64,000 nucleotides of DNA from Zonotrichia leucophrys gambelii (Eukaryota; Chordata; Aves; Passeriformes; Passerellidae), in NCBI RefSeq assembly GCF_028769735.1, contig NC_088170.1, forward strand, positions 48,703,585 to 48,767,584, read 5' to 3'. This document shows, piece by piece, positions 46,573 to 57,200 of the stretch. The notes beneath the pieces are model-generated. The model ran no database searches. It was not told where the DNA came from and worked only from the letters and a program-made list of their open reading frames with translations. The position numbers and the translations under genes were made by a program. Each line of letters begins with the position of its first letter. Position 1 is the first letter of the stretch.

Positions 46573-49144
46573 AAATAATGTGCCTAACACATCATCTTCT
46601 TGATACATTACTACCTCTGAGATATCTTTAACTGTGCTGAGCAATTACTGAAATTATAATTCTGCAATTATTTCTAGGTCTAGGATTATGTAGATGGTTT
46701 AAAAGAGGAAAATGGCCTATTTTCTTTTCCCCTAACACAAATTTAGTTGTTTTAATATCGAAAATATGCACAACTGAATTATATTTGCTATGAGGAGATG
46801 AAAGAAACTTGTAACCCAAAGTACTTAGGGACTGATGAGGTCAAATAATTCTATACCTAATTTAGGTTTTTTTTCTCTAAGCTGTTTATCATGGGAACTG
46901 AATCTTAATGTTATATATTGCATTCCTTTCCATTTTATTCCTCTTTTAAACAAATTTGTACTTTGAACTTCCAAGAAACTGCTAGCTTTGTAATGAGACA
47001 CATCCATCTGCTGTAGTTGTGTGCCATCACATCTTCCCAGCACGTAAATAAGAAAACCTAATCCATTTTTCCTTATAAAATTAGTGCTTTTTGGATACTG
47101 TATGATGATAATTTCTCCTCCTAAAATGACAGAGAACTGGAGGATTAGGATAGCAGATGACAGCATTTATTTCCGTAATTTACTGGTGCCATGAGTAATG
47201 TTTGAGACCGTGCCATTTCCCTAACACTTCAGAAATAAAAAGTCATTTTTGCTGCAAGAGTGTTATAAAATTTGGCATAACAGAGTTTGTTTTTTTCCAA
47301 GAACTATTAACTCCCCAGCTACCAGACTTGGAAGAAGGAGAAAAGACTCTATTACACATTTTGCACAGAGCTTATTTATACCTCAGCTACCAAAATATAG
47401 CTTCAAAGTACCATTTGGAATATTTTCAAAGAAAATGTTTGACAATAAATATAGATAATTTCAATGGAAAATAAAAATAAATGCAAATGATTTTAAGAAA
47501 TATGTATTTCTATACACACTAATAACCAAAGCCCATTTAAAGAAGTGTTCATCCAGGACTCTTCCTGAAAATTCAACAGAGATGTATGACTGGCATTGAA
47601 GAATTTAATCTATGCTTTTGTTAGAACTCTGTGTAATTTTTATCTGTATATGTGGAAGTTTCAGGTGCAAGTAACTTAGACTGCTTCCTCAAAGTAAGTT
47701 ATACTTTTGTAGAAAAAAGTGGTCCATGTCATGGCTCTGTTTCTCAGATAATGATTCTTGGTTACTACTCATGAACTTTTAATCCAATTTAGCCTATTGA
47801 CATTAATGGAATTTCTTGTTATTTGACTGCATCAACTTCTTGAAGTTCATTGTTGATTGCATATTTTTAATGATATTTATGTAAACAAAGGGACAAAGTT
47901 CTTTTTTGACTAAGCATCTGAAGACACAGGAGCTGTTGCCTAGTGGACATGCTAGGTCATCAATAGACATGGTTTCTGTTCCTGAAATAATGGCAAACCT
48001 CCAGCTATTTTGCTGTATCAGGTCAAGGGGACAGTTTCATATTTTAGATCTTGTAGGCACTCATATGAGCATTTGTGCTTCACAGCTTCATTTGCACCTC
48101 TCACAAACTGTGAAATTTAGTGAAATTAATCTTCATTTTTTTTTTATGAGAGGAGCATTTTCAGATGCCTCCTCAACTCAAGTGTTTTCATTCTCAACCC
48201 AATATATTTCTTTGATGGATTTGTTATCTTTGGTTTTTACCTTTTCATTTTATTTTCCTGTATAACTCTTATCAAGAAGTCTGAAATCTCACACATCTGT
48301 CATCTTTCCTCATCTTTATGCCCAATTCTGTCTTTTCTCAACTTCTCCTTCCCACATTCTAACATTTTATCTTTAGCAGATGAATATTAGAGATTAAAAA
48401 TTCTTAATTATAAAGAACTTTTATTTAAAAGTCTCATTCTAGAGTCCATCCTTTGACCTTTAAAGTTCTTACATGATTATTTGATTGTATCACATGTTCT
48501 TTTAATCTTGTTTCTTCACTCATGGTCATCAGTCTTATACACAAACAGCACTGCCTATGTATTTCTCAGATGTACCTCCATAAACGGAGAGGGATTTTTT
48601 TCCTTGGGTATCAAAGCACACTTCACTATTCTCTTCAATTATTTACTTTTACAACTTATCTAGATCCATAGTCTGTGTGAGATATGTGCAGGAAATAAAG
48701 GTAAATCACAGTTAATTTTAGCTCTATGGAAAAGGTACTTGTCAAATACAGCAGAGGTTTTTCCTAGTCTGTTCAACCATAGGAATATATTTTAAAATGG
48801 TAAATAGAAAAAAGGAAAAAAAATTGAGTAAGAAGTTACTATTTCCTTTGTATTCTTCTGAATCGATGTTTGCAGTGATTTTCTTCAAATCTTTCAGTGA
48901 GACTGTAACCTAAAGCCTGTCATGATGAAGGCATAATACTTTGGACTATTTTGTTTTCAAGATTTTTGCATGGGCATGTGGGGTTGTTTAGTAAGCAGCT
49001 TAGTCTATGAATGACGTTCCAAACATCTTTTCACAAGAAATCCTTTAAAACCCTATGGCTGTCCTCTGGAGACAATTAGGAGGGTTTCCAGCATCACTCC
49101 AGTCTGGAAACCATCTGTCCCCAGATCATTACATACCATTGTCA
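46573..49144. other. Unique AT-rich intergenic DNA, no gene seen
   Basis: No repeat or exon recognised. Open frames (for example 47202-47474 and 47906-48265, plus strand) carry no known motif and lie in AT-rich sequence, so they are treated as chance. Confidence 0.55.
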
Positions 49145-50231
49145 CATTTAACCTCAGAGTTCCTGGAAAGGGATGGAGTGTCTCATTCTGGAGGCCATCT
49201 CTATCCATATGGATGAAAAGAAGGTGTTCAGGAGCAGTCAGCATGGATTTACTAAAGATAAATCGTGCTTAACCAACCTGTTTGCCTTCTATGATGTAAC
49301 AGCTACCTGGATGGAGGATGGGAGCACAATGGAGATTGTCTTTCTTGATTTCTTCAAGTCTTTCAGCCCTATCTCTCACTACATCCTCATAGACAAACTC
49401 GGGAATTGGGGACTGGATGAGTGGATAATGAGGTTCATTGAGAACTGGTTGAATGGGAGATCCCAGAAGATCTTCATCAATGGCACAAGGTCTAGCTGGA
49501 GGCCTGTCACAAGTGATGTCCCCAAGGTTCAATACTGGGCTCAGAGTTGTTTAACTTATTCATCAGTGCCTTGCATGAAGGGGCAGATACCTTCCAGCAA
49601 GTTCCAAATACTTGTCCATGAGCCAGCAGTGCCCTTGTGGCTAAGAAGGCCAATGGTATCCTGGGGTGCATTGGGAAGAGCTAGCAGTTTGAGGAAGGGG
49701 GTCCTGCCCCTCTACTTTGCCCTGGTTTGGCATGTCTGGGGTGCTGTGTCCAGTTCTGGACTCAGTGCAAGAGAGACATGGAGCTCATAGAGTGGGTCCA
49801 GTGGAAGACAACAAAGGTGATGAGGATATTGGATCATCTGCCTTACAAGAAAAGGCTGAGAGAGCTGAGCCTGATCAACCTCAAGAAGAGACAAGTGAGA
49901 GGAAACCCCAATGTCTGAAGGAAGGGTGTCAAGAGGATGAAGCCAGGCTCTTCTTGGTGGGGCTAAGCAATAGGACAAGTGGGCAGAGGCTGTTGCACAG
50001 GAAATTTAACCTGGATATGAGCAGGAACTTCTTTAATGTTTGGGTGACTGAGCACTGGAACAGGTTGCCCAAGGCTATGTGTATTCTCCCTCACCAGAGA
50101 TGTTCAAGAACTGTGTGGACACAATCCTGTGCCATGAGTTCTAGGATCGTCCTGCTAGAGGAGGAGAGTTGGACCAGATGACTTGCTGTGGATACCTTTT
50201 CCTTTCACATTCTGTAATTTTGTGATTCTGT
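49145..50231 (+). mobile_element. CR1 LINE, 5'-truncated, complete 3' end
   Basis: The longest reverse-transcriptase remnant in the window. The copy begins in the RT fingers and reaches a CR1 tail (ATTCTGTAATTTTGTGATTC, about 50209-50228). Between the palm and the C-terminal part some sequence around the YADD box has been deleted: after 49560 the text jumps to 'ggccaatggtatcctggggt' near 49650. The C-terminal half is split by frameshifts, with WVQWKTTKVMRILDHLPYKK and LRELSLINLKKRQVRGNPNV in one frame and LDMSRNFFNVWVTEHWNRLP in another. The copy is defective. Confidence 0.93.
49173..49560 (+). pseudogene. CR1 ORF2 reverse-transcriptase N-terminal remnant
   Basis: Within the 49173-49790 frame (205 codons), residues about 22-37 read SSQHGFTKDKSCLTNL (CR1 QHGF..G.SCLTNL). 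Residues about 55-65 read EIVFLDFFKSF (first catalytic Asp box). Later blocks are FIENWLNGRSQKIFINGTRS and WRPVTSDVPKVQYW, where active CR1 has SGVPQGSVLGP; the PQG motif is lost. No FADD box follows. The final third of the frame (after about residue 135) is out of register with the LINE protein. It is non-functional. Confidence 0.88.
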
Positions 50232-52046
50232 TTGTGTACACGTGTGTGTTTTTAGTGGGACAAAGTGCGAAAGCATTATGTGTGTATTTGGATACAAGAG
50301 AAGTGATAGAGTAAGTAAGAAACATATTTTCCTAAAATATTGCCTAGTTCTTCTAGGGCTGTTTTCTGCTCTGGAAAGTGCCAGTAACCACTCAGCTTAA
50401 TGTAAAATTTCTGCTTCTGTCCCACTCTTGTTGGTCACTGAGATGAAAAGAACTCTGTGGAAAGCAAAACAGAATAAATCTGTGCAGGGTACTTTAGCAG
50501 GCTAAGCAGCTGCTACTTAAAATACAGAGCAGAACTCCTTCTTTTGGGAGAGTACCCAGCGACGGTTTTCCAGAAGCACAAGCAATATGTTTGCTAATCT
50601 CTCCTGGCTAGCAGCAGTATGTTTGGTTTCCATAAGCCTGGAGGCCAGGAGTCCTGTGAGAACCTACAGTTGCAGAAATTCAAGCTTAATAATTTTGACT
50701 TCAAATGACACAGTAATTCCCAGCTTTTATACAGTTCCAGCTGCACGCTTCAGCTCTACAAGGAATACAAAAGAAGTGACATCATCAGTACCTACATAAT
50801 ATTTTTAACTTGTGCTAGAATCTAATACCATTAAGAGGCTAAAATAAGAAGCGAAGTTCTAAATTCTTCAGAGTTGCAGTTATGAAGCAATTACATCTGC
50901 AGTGTCCCATTAACTTATGCTGTATTTCCATGAAATTTCAGAGGACATTTGTGCATCTGGCAGGTTTTTAACATCTACTGACTATAAAGAGTACAAACAC
51001 CAGAAAAAAACTTAAAATGCATGAATGACAGGATTTTTCATCTCCTTTTCTCTTTTTCTGGTAGTTTTTTTTTACAAGTGCCATTTGACTTTATTTGATT
51101 TAGACTGCTGCATTTCTGTGAACACAAACACAAAATGCATCCATATGTATTGCATATTTTCATAAATTCACACCTGCACTTTCCCCAATACACTAAGATA
51201 TGACTATTATTTCTGAAATGGCACTGGGTGCTGTGACAATATAACAGTGGGGGCTGCAGATTCTAGCTGCGAAATTTGTGTTGAATTTTTTTGGTCTTTA
51301 CACCTACATGCCTCCTCTTGAATTTTATCCTAAGTTTTGGGGGTTTTCTTCCCCCTCACAGCCCAGTTACATTATCTTTTTCACCTGACGTGCATCTGCT
51401 TTAAGTTCTTTCTCTCCTGAGAGATAAAATGCAGAAGAGAGAGTTATTATGATGACTGATTGTCATGAGTGTTCATTAATATTTCTTGGATCTATTAGTT
51501 TCTTTTTGGTATCATTTAGTATCAAAAATGACAGGTTTTTTCTTGGACTCTTGTTGGTTAGGAAAATCATGATGTCTGTCTCACTAAGAGGTTATGGAAT
51601 ATTTTGCTGTTATACTCATTTAGATACTGATGTTTCAGGTTGGATTTTTAAAGAGTTCATCTTTTCTTCATGATTTTTAGGTAATCAAGGACTGTTGGAA
51701 AAAGCAATGTGTTATAGTGAAATATGATGATAGCAACCACCAAGTGTCCAGCTGTTCAATCAAATGTCCTGCTAAAGAATGGAACACCTATTAAAATTTG
51801 GTTTAACTTAGAAAGTATGTATCTGAAGCTATTGGACTGGGAAATGCGTTTGGAGGTCTTACTGCGTTGTCCTTCTAAACACAGTATGTCATTTGACCTT
51901 CAGCCTGCAGTTTCAAGTGGCTCATTACTGCTGGGTATTAAATGAATGTAAAATCAGTGAAGAGTGGATTTTAATGATGTGAGACTATGAAAGTTTGCTG
52001 TAGGTGGGGACCTTGTTATCATTAACTTGACTCTCAGGTCAGGGCT
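50232..52046. other. Unique intergenic DNA, no gene seen
   Basis: No exon or repeat recognised. Open frames of about 70 codons (50587-50799, 51449-51673, 51724-51945) carry no family motif. T-rich stretches lie near 51067-51078 and 51285-51350. Confidence 0.55.
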
Positions 52047-52316
52047 TGTGCGGACTTAAAGAATGTGCTTGCATGTCTCAAAACACTGTCCCCATCAGAT
52101 AAGCCACCATAGCAGAACTTCAGATAAGCACAAACAGCACAGCAGGAAGGATCTAATTCCTGACTTTTACCTCCAACAGAAGAAAAAATTTGGAATTAGC
52201 ACACCAGGAAAATTGAACTCTACAGACTGTAGGAAAGAAACCCACTGCTTAAACCTATGCCAGCCCAAGTTGTGGGAACTTCGGTGACCACCCTGGGAAT
52301 ATCCAGGACCTGGCCC

Positions 52317-52325
52317 ATATAAAAG
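52317..52325 (+). promoter_or_regulatory. LTR TATA box
   Basis: ATATAAAAG sits about 200 bp before the poly(A) signal in the plus-strand solo LTR, the normal U3 position. The inverted copy has the same box at 53956-53964 on the minus strand. Present activity is unknown. Confidence 0.6.
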
Positions 52326-52437
52326 TGGCAGCTCCAGAAGGATAACTCAGGGACTCCCACCCCAGAGAAGACCAGGGTAAAGAAGGACCAGCAGAACACT
52401 GCAGGAATCAACATAGTGGTGACATCTTTTGCTTAAC

Positions 52438-52469
52438 CTCTTTCTCTCTTTCTCTCTTTCTCTCTCTTC
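52438..52469 (+). repeat. (CTTT/CT)n polypyrimidine tract in LTR
   Basis: CTTTCTCT units between the TATA box and the poly(A) signal. The inverted copy has a longer version (about 53795-53844, GA-rich on the plus strand), which accounts for most of its extra length. Confidence 0.85.
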
Positions 52470-52518
52470 ACCTACCATTCCTATTTCTTCCTGTCTCTCT
52501 ACCTCCCATTTACTGTTA

Positions 52519-52524
52519 AATAAA
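52519..52524 (+). terminator. LTR poly(A) signal
   Basis: AATAAA lies about 80 bp before the 3' end of the solo LTR, at the expected R position. The equivalent in the inverted copy is at 53741-53746 on the minus strand. Confidence 0.6.
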
Positions 52525-52695
52525 ATCTGTAATATTGCTCTTGGCATATGGTCTCATTTGCTCCTTAATTCTGGCAGAGGCACCTATTATAATCGGATTA
52601 TAACAGGGCTGAACTCATGCTTTTCTGAAGATGTATCAGTGGGAATAATTTTGAAAAAGAAAAGGTGTTACATAGCTACCTATGGAAGAGAAGTT

Positions 52696-52756
52696 AAAGC
52701 TAGATGATCTTTAAGGGGCCTTCTAACCCTAGACATTTTATGATCCCATGATTCTA
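52696..52756 (+). mobile_element. CR1 LINE 3' tail fragment
   Basis: 'tagatgatctttaaggggcc' then 'ttctaaccctagacatttta' and 'tgatcccatgattct' is the last 60 bp of a CR1 3' UTR in plus orientation. It lies 90 bp downstream of the solo LTR and is not part of it. Confidence 0.75.
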
Positions 52757-53659
52757 CAACTATAGCAACCTATATATGGAACAGCTTATCTCCATAAAAG
52801 ATAACGTCATTTTTAGCTGTAGCTTTTGTTTATTGATTGAGCATTTCATGTGTGTTCAAAGTACAACATTCAACATCCTGAGTTACCTGCAGTTCATATT
52901 TCAAGACTGTCATATTTCTGATGAGGCCTAAGGTTAGCTCAATTCAAAGGAGAAATCAAGTTTTAATGCAGAAATTTGCTAGATTCTGGGACCAGACTAT
53001 GTACAGATCAGTTTAATTAAACTTTTTGAAAGATGATTAGATTCATTTATAAAGGTGTCAAGAATGACAGAAATGACTAAGAGCTGAAATGCTAAGCAGG
53101 ATTATGCTTTTCAAGTCAATATATATAACTGGTTGTTCTATTACGAATGTGGGTTGAACCGCTGAATTGTATTGCATTATGTATGTCATGTATTGTATTA
53201 TGTACAGCTCTGTCTGAAAAGGATTTGCAATTTTCCCTTAATTATGTATGTACCTGAATACATAAAAATGAGCAAATAATTATATGTTATCTATGTTCCT
53301 TTATTAGCATGTGTCTTTCAGCAGTTCAAAGAACTTCATCAGTCATGATTTGCTTGCACTTAAGTGGCCTAATTCAGCATCACTGGTGTGGCTGATTGAA
53401 TACTTACTTTAAAATTTTTAAAATGCTGGTTTGCTCTGAGAGATAGCAACTGGCTCTTCATTTTAAAGTCAAGAAGTTGACATTGTCTTATCTGCAGGCT
53501 TAACAATGAATTTAATTTCATGAATGTTTATTTATTACAAACATACTTGTATTAAGTTCTGCTAAGTGAATTGAAGCTATACTAAAGATAGTAGCCCACG
53601 AGTCCTGGATTGCAAACTATCATATACACACCAGGGCTGGCAGCAGTTCATGTACCTCC
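52757..53659. other. Unique spacer between the inverted LTRs
   Basis: About 0.9 kb of AT-rich sequence with no ERV internal genes, primer-binding site or polypurine tract recognised. It therefore does not look like the inside of a provirus, and the two LTRs flanking it are separate insertions. Confidence 0.65.
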
Positions 53660-53803
53660 TGTTATGATCCAATTATAATAGGTGCCTCTGCCTGAATTAA
53701 GGTGCAAATAAGACCGTATGCCAAAAGCAATAGTACAGGTTTTATTTAACAGTAAATAGGAGGTAGAGAGACAGGAAGAAATAGGAATGGTAGGTGGAGA
53801 GAG

Positions 53804-53834
<31 letters not shown>

Positions 53835-54234
53835 GAGAAAGAGGTTAAGCAAAAGATGTCACCACTATGTTGATTCCTGCAGTGTTCTGCTGGTCCTTCT
53901 TTACCCTGGTCTTCTCTGGGGTGGGAGTCCCTGAGTTATCCTTCTGGAGCTGCCACTTTTATATGGGCCAGGTCCTGGATATTCCCAGGGTGGTCACCGA
54001 AGTTCCCACAACTTGGGCTGGCATAGGTTTAAGCAGTGGGTTTCTTTCCTACAGTCTGTAGAGTTCAATTTTCCTGGTGTGCTAATTCCAAATTTTTTCT
54101 TCTGTTGGAGGTAAAAGTCAGGAATTAGATCCTTCCTGCTGTGCTGTTTGTGCTTATCTGAAGTTCTGCTATGGTGGCTTATCTGATGGGGACAGTGTTT
54201 TGAGGTGTGCAACTGTATTCTTTAAGTCCTCACA
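53660..54234 (-). mobile_element. Solo ERV LTR, inverted copy, no matching target-site duplication
   Basis: Read on the minus strand, it starts TGTGAGGACTTAAAG and ends GGATCATAACA, the same family as the plus-strand copy at 52047-52605. TATA (53956-53964) and AATAAA (53741-53746) are in the same relative places. From about 53832 to 54204 it showed no base difference from the other copy when compared segment by segment. Outside this core the two differ clearly: 8 of 30 bp at the 5' end and about 11 of 138 bp at the 3' end. Flanking 5-mers in LTR orientation are aaagt and ggagg, which do not match. Confidence 0.88.
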
Positions 54235-57200
54235 ACTTTATCCTGCATTTTAGTGCAAATTTGAAAAATTAGGAGTTAAGATTTATAATAGAAGTGCTTC
54301 ATGCAAAGATGTACACAAAAGAAAGCTCAGGCACTGTGCAGAAATATCCTACAAAGACCAAAGCTGTGCTATGCACTTTTGTGCTATCTGCTTCATCTCA
54401 TCTATCTACTAACACCAAACATAAATACAAATTCAGCTTTATGGAATGTTCTATATCATGGCAGTCTGAGGGAGTGCTTGGACTTTCTGCTGGAACTACA
54501 GCAGAGATGATATTAAAAGTAAAATTCTGATGCTTGAAACTGTACAATTAACTGAGCAGAAAGCAGAAGCTATTACCATGACAAAATTATTGCTATTTTT
54601 ATTATTGTCAACTCCATGACTAGCTATGTTTGCATGGAATGACTTTAAATAGAAGGTGGGGTTAGAATGTGAATAAGAAAAATTATTTTCTTCCATTCCT
54701 CTGTAAGTATGTACATGGAAAGATAGTATGAGTTGCCAAAAAACCTTATGGCAAAGCTAGGAGAAAAGTCTCTATTTTGAGTAAAGCGTTTTAATAATAA
54801 GACTAGATTTTCACTCTGACCCTAGAGAGAAATTTCTCAATACTGTTTTGCTGATGCCCTAAATATTTCAGTCTCCCTGAATATTACATATTTGGAACAC
54901 ACTCTAGAAAATATATTCTGAAAAATATGTGTTTTCTGAGGGTGATAAACACTCACATAACCTCGTGTACAGCTGGAAGAGCATTCCAAAATAAGAAACG
55001 GAAAACATGAAGTAATGGAGCTATACAAACCAGTAGGAACCAAGCAATGAGTTCTGCTTCCTGATTATGAAAGCTGGCTTAGTGGCAAGTAGTCACTGAA
55101 GAGTATCTATGAACTGCACCATGGCAATCAGATTAATGATGATCCTCCCAGTTACATTTAGTCATGAAGGAACAGGATTCTTCCCTGATTTCCCAGGATT
55201 CTTCTGTGGCTTGTGTCGTATAGTAATTTCAGGCTAATTGAATGCAAATGTATTTTTAGAGTAGTATTCCAGTAAGATAGGTAAATTGGCTTAGCAGAGG
55301 TGTGAAGGGCTACCCATGCTGAAAGGAAGGATAATGAAACTAAAATCCACACTGTCACTGAGCTGAGGGGAAAGCACAGCTCAGCATGCAGAAGGGGCTT
55401 TCATGGGTCCTTGGCACATCTGTACAGAGGAACTCCTGTAACGCAAACCAGACCAACTCACAAACTGCCCTCCCCTGTGCCAGCTGCCCCTGCATGTAAG
55501 CAAACACCAGAGAAACTGGAGATCATCAGGGTGCAAGAGAAATTTAAATTGCTTGTCATATTCTGGTTTCTGTGGTTTTTAACCAAGAAAAAATTTCAAG
55601 CAAGTGTACAGAGATCTAGAACATAATGGCTTTCTACAAGCATGGTGAAAACCACACATTGATTAGAAGATATAGATGGGAGAACTGAAAAATCCCCAAC
55701 AGAAAGGTGGCAATGTGGGTGCTCATTCAGGCCACCCCAACAAATTCCAGCTGCTCTTCACCCAGACATGCAGAAGTCCATGGGCTGGCCATCAGGCTTG
55801 TGTGCTGGCATCACTCCCACTGAGCTGCAAGGCCAGGCACACCCAGGGAAGAGAGCTCCGGCTGCAGTGGTTAGAGGGTGTGTGAGAGGGAGCAACAGAC
55901 ACTGAAGAAGAGTGATGTGAATTTACTGAGGATGCAGCTTGCAGAACTCACATGTAGCACAGTGTATAGGATGGAAATCCATAGGAAAACAGTCTTCGTT
56001 AATCCCCTGTTCACAATACAAGATATTTTCTATTTGACCAAACAACTCTCTAATCAATAAACATTTTGTTCTATTATAAACTGAACACAGAGGACTCATT
56101 TGGGTAAAGCTTACTCAGAAGCTGGTTTCTAGTGGTAAAGTTTGACTGGATGTGCTTAGGCATTATTTCCTTTTGCTTTCTCTGCTGATAAATATTTTTC
56201 TGAATTATGTTTTGGAAAAATATTTAAAGCCAAAACCAGAGTCTTCATGATATCTCAGATACACCATAAACTATCATTTGGAACTGTAAACATGCCACTT
56301 TTAACACCCATGTATTCTATATATTTTCAATATTAATGTGAAAACCAACTTGCACCTAGTCAGAAATCTGAAAAGACACAAGTGATCTTTACAATTTGGT
56401 GAAGGTGTGCTTCAGAAGAGAAGACAACTTCCTTGAGTAAAATTAGTGATAGCTTTCTAAGTTACTGTTTTCACTGGTGTATTTTACTTTATTAGTTCTG
56501 ATTTTGATAAATACTCAGTTTGACTTTATTTGAGGGCAAATAAGGATTTTTCTTACTTCCAAAAATGAGACTCTCCAGCCTGTAGCCCTTAGGGGTGGAG
56601 AAGTTCTCTGATTCCAGGAAGAGCTTTATTACAGAAATCTCCAAAGTGAATGGAAAGCAGCCCACGCAGTATATAATAACTGCTAGTGAGTTTTCCCTGT
56701 GGGTTATTAAGATTAAAATGATTAGGTTACTGACTGTGTAGAGGAACAATTGTTCGTTCAACGGTGCATAAATAGTTTTTAAGGTGTGAATAGGTCTTGT
56801 TGTTGAATCAAACATTTTGCATAAAAATGTCATTAGAAAGACACCCTGGTGTGGTTTTATGGGATAATAATTTCAGTAATAGAAATGTGAACTCTGTTAT
56901 ATACATTATAAAAGCTTGTTACTCTGTAGAGTCCCTGGAAAGTGAGACTGCCACAACTCCCTTTTATATTATTGCTCTTTTATTGATGGAAAAAATCTGT
57001 AGCTAGAGGTAAGTGCTAAATCATCCTGCTAGCTCTGCCCCATTATATTGTACACTTCATGTTGGAACTGAAAATATCTTGAAATAAAAATTTATACAGT
57101 AGTATTAAAAACCTTCAAATTCAATGCACTTCTTCAAGGATGAACTAACTGTTCGCATGTATTTTATATTTAATAGTCTGCAAAATATACTAAAAAGCCA

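Larger units (their letters stand above)
52047..52605 (+). mobile_element. Solo ERV LTR, complete, with 5 bp target-site duplication
   Basis: The LTR starts TGTGCGGACTTAAAG and ends GGATTATAACA. It is flanked by gggct on both sides (52042-52046 and 52606-52610), an exact 5 bp target-site duplication as expected for ERVL-type integration. Promoter parts are in order: TATA box (52317-52325), a CT-rich microsatellite (52438-52469) and AATAAA (52519-52524). No internal viral sequence remains, so the provirus was removed by LTR-LTR recombination. A second copy lies in opposite orientation at 53660-54234 with an indistinguishable core. The 64-codon minus-strand frame 52220-52414 recurs identically there and is LTR sequence, not a gene. 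Confidence 0.9.

Noticed and set aside
52220..52414. 64-codon frame repeated identically at 53867-54061
   Set aside because: Identity comes from the two copies of the LTR; it covers the U3 region and TATA box and resembles no protein.
52047..54234. A 2.2 kb provirus flanked by its two LTRs
   Set aside because: The LTRs are in opposite orientation, the spacer has no viral genes, and the plus copy has its own target-site duplication.
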